Source: Candidatus Aminicenantota bacterium
Lineage (GTDB): Bacteria > Acidobacteriota > Aminicenantia > Aminicenantales > UBA8522
Direction of reading: 5' to 3'
Assembly: GCA_003524335.1 (NCBI GenBank)
Contig: DQHV01000092.1
Coordinates: 1 to 5,068, forward strand
DNA length: 5,068 bases
Shown in pieces: positions 1 to 5,068 of the stretch. Each line of letters begins with the position of its first letter. Position 1 is the first letter of the stretch. Position numbers and translations under genes: made by a program. The notes beneath the pieces were generated by a model, which saw nothing but the letters and a program-made list of their open reading frames with translations, was not told the origin of the DNA and did not search any database.

Positions 1-1227
1 AAAAAACTCCAGGCCTATCTGGAGAAGGCAAAATCCGAGGGCACGGTCATGAGCTTGAAGGATCTCGCTGCCAATTGCGCTGATTCCGACAACGCCGCCC
101 CGTTGTGGAAAGCGGCCGAGGCTCTTTTCATCACCCCGGATACTGAAGGCAAAACCCTGATCAACCAGACAATTAACTGCTTCTTCTCTGGCCGGCCACT
201 CCAGCAGGAATCCCGGGAAAAGCTGGTCCCGCTCATTGAGCAAAACCGCAGGGCCCTGGATCTTGTTTTCGAAGCGGCCGGCCGGCCCTGCTTTCGGTAC
301 GGAGACGGCAGACAGAGGCCTAATTCCATCGATCCGTCTGACGCAGTCAAGATGATTTTCGCGATCAGGCTTCTTGGAATCCAGGCGGTCCTTCAGGCAG
401 AGGCAGGACAAGTGCAGGCAGCGTTGGACGAGCTGCGTCAAGGCGTGCAGTTTATCAGGAAGACCATAGACGAGCCATTCGTTATCAACAACCTTGTCGC
501 CTTGTCTAACATGAAATCTCTTCTCAACTCCTTGGGTCAGATCATCAGAGGAAGAGAAATGGATCCGGCGATTCTGTCAGCCTGGAAAGAAGAGCTGGAT
601 CTCGACGCCTGGCGGACAAGATTCTGGCGTTGCGTAGAGACGGAAAGCGCTCTTGCCCTCGAGACTGGCCTGGATGTGGTGCATGGAAAAAGGGGCATCC
701 TTGGGGCTGAAGCCAGGGGCAATAGGCTTTTTTACTGGATGATCAGGCCCGTCCAAAAACACCAGATAATCTGGGTACAAGACATGTTCAAAGCGTCGGA
801 CAAGATGGCCAGGATGCCCTATTATCAAATCAAGTCGCTGGCCAAAGAAAAACAAGCTTGGCGGGAATCAGCACCTTGGTATTACAGGCTCTCCGGCCTT
901 CTTCTGGCTGACTTCCAGATCGTCTTTTTAAAAGAAGCGACCCTAGAAGCAATGATGCTGACGACAAAGGCCGGACTGGCCTGCAAGATTTACAAAAACG
1001 AGACAGGTCACTATCCGGAGACTCTGGGCGCGCTTATTCCTGACATCCTGGATGAAGTGCCGATCGACCCGTTTACCGGGAAGCCGCTTACCTACAAACT
1101 CCAGGATGGCGGTGTGCTCATTTATAGCGTCGGCTCCAACGAAAAGGATGACGAGGGCCGCGGAACCTACCAAATCACTCAGCTTGTCATGGAAAAAGAC
1201 GACGACTGGGCTTGGAAGGAGGAATAG
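1..1227 (+). CDS. Uncharacterised protein with GspG-like C-terminal region, 5'-truncated
   Basis: I do not recognise a named family for this protein. The frame is open from base 1, so 408 codons are visible and the true start probably lies upstream. The first Met (base 49) has a GAGG eight bases before it, but the preceding residues (KKLQAYLEKAKSEGT) lead straight into the N-terminal pattern of similar large hypothetical proteins: helix, 'G', 'SLKDLA', then 'DNAAPLWKAAEALF'. In those proteins this segment usually follows a membrane anchor, which would be outside the window. Codons 20-300 look mostly helical, with few strong motifs. Codons about 318-390 resemble the soluble end of type II secretion pseudopilins: YPETLGALIP, then PIDPFTGKPLTY, then IYSVGSNEKDDEG, the last recalling the calcium-binding loop of GspG. 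The N-terminal pseudopilin methylation signal is not where GspG would have it, so this is not a normal pseudopilin. The stop is TAG at 1225-1227. G+C is lower than in the third gene. The coding call is secure; the function is unknown. Confidence 0.85.
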   Translation, partial: KKLQAYLEKAKSEGTVMSLKDLAANCADSDNAAPLWKAAEALFITPDTEGKTLINQTINCFFSGRPLQQESREKLVPLIEQNRRALDLVFEAAGRPCFRYGDGRQRPNSIDPSDAVKMIFAIRLLGIQAVLQAEAGQVQAALDELRQGVQFIRKTIDEPFVINNLVALSNMKSLLNSLGQIIRGREMDPAILSAWKEELDLDAWRTRFWRCVETESALALETGLDVVHGKRGILGAEARGNRLFYWMIRPVQKHQIIWVQDMFKASDKMARMPYYQIKSLAKEKQAWRESAPWYYRLSGLLLADFQIVFLKEATLEAMMLTTKAGLACKIYKNETGHYPETLGALIPDILDEVPIDPFTGKPLTYKLQDGGVLIYSVGSNEKDDEGRGTYQITQLVMEKDDDWAWKEE

Positions 1228-1242
1228 GGAACGCGCGCTGGC

Positions 1243-2751
1243 CTATTTGATTCTAAGCGCTTTGCGCTGATTTTCTCCGCGTCGCCAATTCAGGCCCGTC
1301 ACCTGGCCTTGTGCGTTTTTGGCAAAGGTCAGCGTCACGTCGGTCTCGGTAGAGAAGAACGACAGCGGCGACTCGGGGAAAAACACGCAACTCGCCTTGC
1401 CATCCGGGGGAACAAAAACGGGATCAGCAAAGAGGCATCCATTCCCGACCGTAATCTTAATCCTGTCCACGGGTGTGAACTTATAGGTCCCGGCGAGGGC
1501 TTCGAGCTCGCTCCCAGCGACCGTCGCCGCCTCTTTTTCCACCGGTTTGAAGTCCGGCCAGTTGTACTCGGCTGAGAGGCTGCGCAGGATTTCGGGCAAA
1601 AGGTCTCCGCCGAGGTCGCTGTTGGTCATGATGACCGCTCCCTGTCCTCGCTTCGGATAGGCCATCATGTAACAGCGGAAGCCTTCGTTGCCCCCGCTGT
1701 GCGAGAACTGAAAGTCCCGTCCATTGCCCTTGACGAAAAGTCCCAGGCCCGCGCCCTCCTTGATGGGCGTGAGCATAAGCTCCACTATGACTTGGGAAAG
1801 GATACGGTCGGACTTTCCCTCCTTGGCCAGCATGATCTCTCGGGCAAAAAGAGCGAGGTCGGTAGGGGTCGTCCACAGCCCGGCCGCCGCCATCTCCGGA
1901 TAGATGTGCCATTTTCCCGGCAGCACGCTTCCGTCAGGACGATGACCGGAGGCCGCCCGGCCGGAAAGGGCTTGAGGCAGGGGCTGCTCATAGGTGCTCT
2001 GGCTCATGTCGAGCTTGATGAGCACCGCGTCGCGAACGATATAGGGAAATGGCCTGCCCAGGACATCGATGAGGAGCTGCTGCAGGACGGTGTACCCGCC
2101 GCCCGCATACCGGAAACTGGAGCCGATCTCGATGTCCACCTTGATGGGCGGTGTGTTGACCGGTTTGACACCGTCGAGAATTTGCTTGAGCGACGGCAGC
2201 TCCTTCCCCTCGGCATAGCCGGGGAAACCGGAGACGGTGAGACCCGCGGTATGACTCAACAGTTCACGGAGTGTCACTTTCCCCTTTCGAGTCCAGGCGT
2301 TCTCCGGGATTTTCCACGAGCGCAACCGCGAATTGATATCCTCGTCGAGGCCGAGGATGCCCTTCTCGACGTAATAGAGTGCGGTCGCGGCGGCCACCGG
2401 CTTGCTTATAGAAGCCGCCTGGAACAGGGTTTCGGGCGTCACGGGGCCGGTTCCCCCGGATTCCCTGATCCCGTATCCTTCTTCCCACTCGATCCCATAC
2501 TCGTTGATAACCGCGATGCTCAGGCCCGGAACACGGTAGACCTTCATCCGTTCCACCAGGCCCGCCTTGCTGGGTGGCTGCCCTTTGACAATAATCCCCG
2601 GGTTTGGGATCAGGCCGTGCTCGACCCTCTGGATGCGGGCCGCCACGTCTTGCGGGTCATAAGAGGCTGCGCTTAGGGCTGGACCACGAACAAACAGGGG
2701 CAAGAGACAAATTGGCACTATATAAACTTGGATTTTCTTCATAGTCAGCAT
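1243..2751 (-). CDS. Exported class C beta-lactamase-family serine hydrolase
   Basis: This is a predicted periplasmic serine hydrolase of the beta-lactamase/transpeptidase-like fold (class C, PBP4*, EstB and LACTB relatives). It is 502 residues counted from the first Met. MKKIQVYIVPICLLPLF followed by ALSA-A forms a Sec signal peptide, with cleavage likely after residue 28. The nucleophile motif SxxK is S114-I-S-K117 within 'LFQAASISKPVAA'. The usual 'LLSHTAGL' stretch is at 164-171. The second motif is Y215-A-G in 'RYAGGGYTVLQ', and 'AAGLWTTPTDLALFA' is at 289-303. The third motif is H351-S-G353 in 'HSGGNEGF'. From about 405 a C-terminal beta-rich domain begins, with 'LAGTY' at 419-423, as in many environmental members. 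The substrate cannot be read from sequence: peptidase, esterase or amidase activity are all possible, and antibiotic resistance should not be assumed. The start could be Met1 (2751) or Met4 (2742). The MKK start looks more like a normal signal peptide, and neither has a strong Shine-Dalgarno sequence. The gene is divergent from the GH78 gene and convergent with the first gene. Confidence 0.93.
   Translation of the reverse strand: MLTMKKIQVYIVPICLLPLFVRGPALSAASYDPQDVAARIQRVEHGLIPNPGIIVKGQPPSKAGLVERMKVYRVPGLSIAVINEYGIEWEEGYGIRESGGTGPVTPETLFQAASISKPVAAATALYYVEKGILGLDEDINSRLRSWKIPENAWTRKGKVTLRELLSHTAGLTVSGFPGYAEGKELPSLKQILDGVKPVNTPPIKVDIEIGSSFRYAGGGYTVLQQLLIDVLGRPFPYIVRDAVLIKLDMSQSTYEQPLPQALSGRAASGHRPDGSVLPGKWHIYPEMAAAGLWTTPTDLALFAREIMLAKEGKSDRILSQVIVELMLTPIKEGAGLGLFVKGNGRDFQFSHSGGNEGFRCYMMAYPKRGQGAVIMTNSDLGGDLLPEILRSLSAEYNWPDFKPVEKEAATVAGSELEALAGTYKFTPVDRIKITVGNGCLFADPVFVPPDGKASCVFFPESPLSFFSTETDVTLTFAKNAQGQVTGLNWRRGENQRKALRIK
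1256..1275 (+). terminator. Possible weak intrinsic terminator between convergent genes
   Basis: AGCGC-TTT-GCGCT (1256-1268) is a perfect 5-base-pair hairpin with a 3-base loop, followed by GATTTTCT. It lies 28 bases after the TAG of the first gene, where a terminator would be expected. The stem is short, the T-run is only four bases, and it overlaps the last codons of the opposing hydrolase gene, so it is a low-confidence call. Confidence 0.28.
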
Positions 2752-2753
2752 CT

Positions 2754-2782
2754 ACTCTACGAAAAAATCCCACTGCTGGCAA
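2754..2782 (-). promoter_or_regulatory. Weak promoter candidate for the serine hydrolase
   Basis: Read on the - strand, TTGCCA (2782-2777, five of six to the -35 consensus) is followed after 17 bases by TAGAGT (2759-2754, four of six to the -10 consensus). A start about seven bases downstream would fall near 2747, after the first Met codon (2751-2749) but before the MKK Met codon (2742-2740). If real, translation would begin at 2742 on an almost leaderless message. The match is modest and could be chance. Confidence 0.25.
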
Positions 2783-2789
2783 CACTTTC

Positions 2790-2801
2790 GTTGACTTCAA
2801 C
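2790..2801. promoter_or_regulatory. Inverted repeat overlapping the -35 box, possible operator
   Basis: GTTGA-CT-TCAAC is a perfect inverted repeat with 5-base arms and a 2-base centre. It overlaps the -35 box of the GH78 promoter and sits between the two divergent genes, where a regulator could control both. A palindrome this short can arise by chance, and no regulator gene is visible in the window. Confidence 0.25.
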
Positions 2802-2819
2802 CTGTCAGTGAATTATTCT
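2791..2819 (+). promoter_or_regulatory. Sigma70-like promoter for the GH78 gene
   Basis: TTGACT (2791-2796, five of six to the -35 consensus) and TATTCT (2814-2819, four of six to the -10 consensus) are separated by exactly 17 bases. Transcription would start near 2826, giving a leader of about 18 bases that holds the ribosome binding site before ATG 2844. It is the best promoter match I see in the divergent gap. The organism's sigma-factor preferences are unknown, so this remains a prediction. Confidence 0.5.
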
Positions 2820-2830
2820 TTTTGCAACTT

Positions 2831-2838
2831 AGAGAAGG
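2831..2838 (+). promoter_or_regulatory. Shine-Dalgarno sequence of the GH78 gene
   Basis: AGAGAAGG lies five bases before ATG 2844. The purine run is complementary to the anti-Shine-Dalgarno end of 16S rRNA. Together with the twin-arginine motif that follows immediately, it fixes this ATG as the start; no other Met lies near in frame. Confidence 0.7.
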
Positions 2839-2843
2839 TTCCC

Positions 2844-5068
2844 ATGAAAAGACGTGAATTCATCCGCTCCTCGGCTCTGACCGGCGGCTCGATCGTGCTC
2901 GGCCGGAAGGCGGCCGAAGCAACAGGCAAAGACGGATTCTCCCCGATCGACCCCATCACTCCGCTCCCCTCCCAAAAACGGGCGCTCCCCAGCCTCGAAC
3001 CGGCCCGCTGGATCTGGTATCCGTCGGGAAGATGTCTGCCCAATACCTTCGTCCTCTTCCGCCGCGAGGTCACTTTGGAAACGAAGCCGAAGCGGGCCAC
3101 AGGCTGGATTGCGGCCGAGAGCCGTTACCGGCTCGAGGTCAACGGCCGCCGCATCCAGTGGGGACCGGCTCCATCCGATCCGCGCTGGCCCGAGGCCGAC
3201 CCGCTTGACCTGACCGCGGCGCTCGAGCCCGGCCCCAACATCATCGGCGCCACCGTCCTCTACTACGGACACGGCGACGGCACGTGGCCGTTCGGCAAGC
3301 CGGGCTTCCTCTTCTGGCTCGAAATCGAACAGGAAGACGGGCAGGTCATCAAGATCGTCTCCGATCAGGCCTGGAAGGCTCATCTGGCGCGCGCTTGGCG
3401 GCCAGGTCAGCCCAAACGCTGGTATCTTCGGGCGCTCCAGGAAGAGTTTGACGCCCGCCTCTATCCCAACGGCTGGACGACCGCCGGTTTCGCGATGGAT
3501 GAGGCCCATTGGCTCGATGCCATGGCGCTCGACGGCTCCCCAAACAAGCCGGCGCTTTCAACGGGCTATTACGAGTACGTCAACGACCTGCTGGAGAGCC
3601 CGGCCGCGGCAGAACTCCGTCCCCGGTCCATCCCGCTGCTCGAAGAAAGCTCCGTGCCCGTCGCCCGGCTCGCCGAGTCATTTTGGATTGATTGGCGCCG
3701 ACCGCCGCAGGAGTATTTCGAATGCCGGCCGCCGGAATCCTTCGTGATTATCCCCCGTCCGAGCGCGGTCGAAACCGCTCCCGGCCAGTGGGAAATCGTC
3801 CTCGACGGAAAGCGCGGCGCGGCTCTCACCTTCGAGCTCGAAGAGCAGGTCGTCGGCTGGCCCTACTTTACCATCGAAGCGCCGGCCGGCACGACCGTCG
3901 AACTCCTCGTCCACGAGGCCCACGCCGCCGATGGCCCGCCCCTCCTCAACACCCATTTCGACTCCTGGACCCGTTTCATCTGCCGCCAGGGGACAAACCG
4001 TTTCGAATGCTTCGACTTCGAGAGCCTACGCTGGCTTCAGCTTCACATCTCCGGAGCCAAGGGACGGGTCAAGGTGCGTGAGGTCGGAGTGCGCCGCCGT
4101 GTCTTCCCCTGGCCGAATGAGCCGGAAATCCGCATCTCCGAGCCTCCCATCCAGCGCCTGATCGCGGCTTCGGTCAACACGCTCCACAACTGCGCCCAGG
4201 AAACCCTGGTAGACGGGATGGCCCGCGAACGCCAACAGTACAGCGGTGACTGCGGTCACCAGCTCCACGCCATTTATCTGGCCTTCGGGGAGACACGTCA
4301 GCCCGCGCGCTACCTGACCACCTTCAGCCAGGGGCAGACCCTCGACGGCTATTTCCTGGACTGCTGGCCGGCCTATGATCGGCTGGCGCGCCTGGTCGAG
4401 CGGCAGTTCGAGTTGACCAAGTGGGGCCCCATCCTCGACCACGGCGTCGGTTTCAACTTCGACTGCTGGCATCATTATCTCTACACCGGCGACCTCGAAG
4501 CTCTCAAGGAGCCCTATCCGCGTCTCATCCGCTTTGCCCAATACCTCCACGGTATCCGCGGCAGGGACGGGCTGCTGCCGGTCGAGAATATCGGCCTGCC
4601 CTCGGTCTGGATCGACCACAACGCCTACGAGCGGCAGCGCCATAAGCAGTGCGCCTTTAACCTCTATGCGGCGGCCATGCTCGAGCATGCCCTGGCGCCT
4701 ACCTGCCGGGCCTTCGGAGACCGGAAGCAGGAGAAGGCCGCGCGCAACTTCGGCCGCGACCTGCTGGCCGCGGCGGCCGGCAAATTCTGGAGCCCGGAGA
4801 GGGAGATCTTTGCCAACAACCTGCCCTGGGTCAAGGAGGAGGGCAAGGTCCGGATGTGCGACCGCTCTCTGGCTACGGCCGTCCTCTTCGATCAGTGTCC
4901 CGGGAAGAACGCGGGGCCGGCGCTGCGGGCGCTGGCCGAATGCCCTCCGGATATGGGGTTTTCCTATCCGGCCAATGCCGGTTGGAGGCTCTGGGCTCTG
5001 GCCAAAGGCGGTCGCGCCGACATCATACTCCAGGACCTTCGCGAGCGCTGGGCGACGATGGACTCGGT
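2844..5068 (+). CDS. Putative GH78-type alpha-L-rhamnosidase, Tat-exported, 3'-truncated
   Basis: This is a probable exo-acting inverting glycosidase that removes terminal alpha-L-rhamnose from plant or bacterial glycans. The frame is open from ATG 2844 to the window end (741 full codons), so the C-terminus is missing. The N-terminus MKRREFIRSSALTGG matches a twin-arginine signal (R3-R4-E-F-I). Residues about 55-210 resemble the accessory N-domain of rhamnosidases: 'ARWIWYP' at 54-60, 'YRLEVNGRRIQWGPAPSDPRW' region at 95-115, 'KPGFLFWLEIE' at 152-162 and 'SDQAWKAH' at 173-180. Residues about 330-415 form the beta-sandwich typical of the family ('FECFDFESLRWLQLH', 387-401). The helical catalytic domain starts near 440, with 'DGMARERQQYSGDCGHQ' at 457-473; D457 and E462 are the likely substrate-binding Asp and general acid. 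Further matches are 'WGPILDHG' through 'YLYTGD' (about 527-550). The general-base Glu normally follows a 'TTLWE'-like motif and should lie just past the window edge. High G+C, C/G-rich third positions. The true substrate could differ from rhamnose. Confidence 0.88.
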   Translation, partial: MKRREFIRSSALTGGSIVLGRKAAEATGKDGFSPIDPITPLPSQKRALPSLEPARWIWYPSGRCLPNTFVLFRREVTLETKPKRATGWIAAESRYRLEVNGRRIQWGPAPSDPRWPEADPLDLTAALEPGPNIIGATVLYYGHGDGTWPFGKPGFLFWLEIEQEDGQVIKIVSDQAWKAHLARAWRPGQPKRWYLRALQEEFDARLYPNGWTTAGFAMDEAHWLDAMALDGSPNKPALSTGYYEYVNDLLESPAAAELRPRSIPLLEESSVPVARLAESFWIDWRRPPQEYFECRPPESFVIIPRPSAVETAPGQWEIVLDGKRGAALTFELEEQVVGWPYFTIEAPAGTTVELLVHEAHAADGPPLLNTHFDSWTRFICRQGTNRFECFDFESLRWLQLHISGAKGRVKVREVGVRRRVFPWPNEPEIRISEPPIQRLIAASVNTLHNCAQETLVDGMARERQQYSGDCGHQLHAIYLAFGETRQPARYLTTFSQGQTLDGYFLDCWPAYDRLARLVERQFELTKWGPILDHGVGFNFDCWHHYLYTGDLEALKEPYPRLIRFAQYLHGIRGRDGLLPVENIGLPSVWIDHNAYERQRHKQCAFNLYAAAMLEHALAPTCRAFGDRKQEKAARNFGRDLLAAAAGKFWSPEREIFANNLPWVKEEGKVRMCDRSLATAVLFDQCPGKNAGPALRALAECPPDMGFSYPANAGWRLWALAKGGRADIILQDLRERWATMDS

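Noticed and set aside
278..289. GGCCGGCCGGCC run, a possible site or hairpin.
   Set aside because: It lies inside the first gene and encodes an ordinary AGRP stretch. It is simple G+C repetition with no associated structure.
1699..2676. A 325-codon open frame on the + strand.
   Set aside because: It lies wholly antisense to the serine hydrolase, which has all family motifs. Its translation is rich in Arg, Gly and Asp with no recognisable domain, as expected for a shadow of a G+C-rich gene.
1243..2751. Reading the hydrolase as an antibiotic-resistance beta-lactamase.
   Set aside because: The YxN motif is replaced by YxG, and the C-terminal domain and length fit broad environmental serine hydrolases rather than AmpC.
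2771..2810. CACTG (2771-2775) and CAGTG (2806-2810) as arms of a larger hairpin or operator.
   Set aside because: The arms are only five bases and 30 bases apart, and their centre does not coincide with that of the GTTGA-CT-TCAAC palindrome. Chance is the simpler explanation.
2829..3509. A 226-codon open frame on the - strand.
   Set aside because: It is antisense to the GH78 N-terminal domain and reads through that gene's start and promoter region. The + strand gene has a strong ribosome binding site, signal sequence and domain match.
4026..4688. A 220-codon open frame on the - strand.
   Set aside because: It is antisense to the GH78 catalytic domain, including its DGMARERQ motif. I saw no domain signature in it, and long antisense frames are common opposite C/G-ending codons.

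Overview
The window has three protein-coding genes and very little non-coding DNA. The layout is: a 5'-truncated + strand gene (1-1227) for an unrecognised protein with a pseudopilin-like C-terminal region; a convergent - strand gene (1243-2751) for an exported class C beta-lactamase-type serine hydrolase; and, divergent from it across a 92-bp gap, a 3'-truncated + strand gene (2844 to the window end) for a probable Tat-exported GH78-type alpha-L-rhamnosidase. I see no RNA genes, mobile elements, CRISPR arrays or long repeats.

Organism: the features are those of a heterotrophic, didermic, G+C-rich bacterium that exports enzymes to degrade plant or microbial glycans. They include a GspG-like 'YPETLxxL...DPFTGKPL...YSVGxN' tail, a serine hydrolase with a YxGGGY second motif, and a Tat-type rhamnosidase. 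I associate this mixture with Acidobacteriota or Aminicenantota-like bacteria, Planctomycetota and related environmental lineages. This is an inference from protein style, since the window contains no phylogenetic marker gene.

Region by region: 1-1227 is the lower-G+C end of the window and holds the unknown protein, which probably begins upstream with a membrane anchor outside the window. A gap of 15 bp separates its stop from the stop of the convergent serine hydrolase, and a small hairpin here may help terminate transcription. The 92-bp divergent region (2752-2843) contains a good sigma70-like promoter and a strong ribosome binding site for the rhamnosidase. It also has a 12-bp inverted repeat overlapping the -35 box and a weaker promoter candidate for the hydrolase. 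From 2844 onward the G+C content rises and third codon positions are mostly C or G.

How the genes may work together: the hydrolase and rhamnosidase are both predicted to be exported and share one divergent control region, so co-regulation for processing an extracellular substrate is plausible but unproven. The truncated first gene is convergent and need not be related. I found no convincing new biological system here. The most useful leads are the variant catalytic-acid motif of the GH78 protein and the unusual architecture of the first protein.
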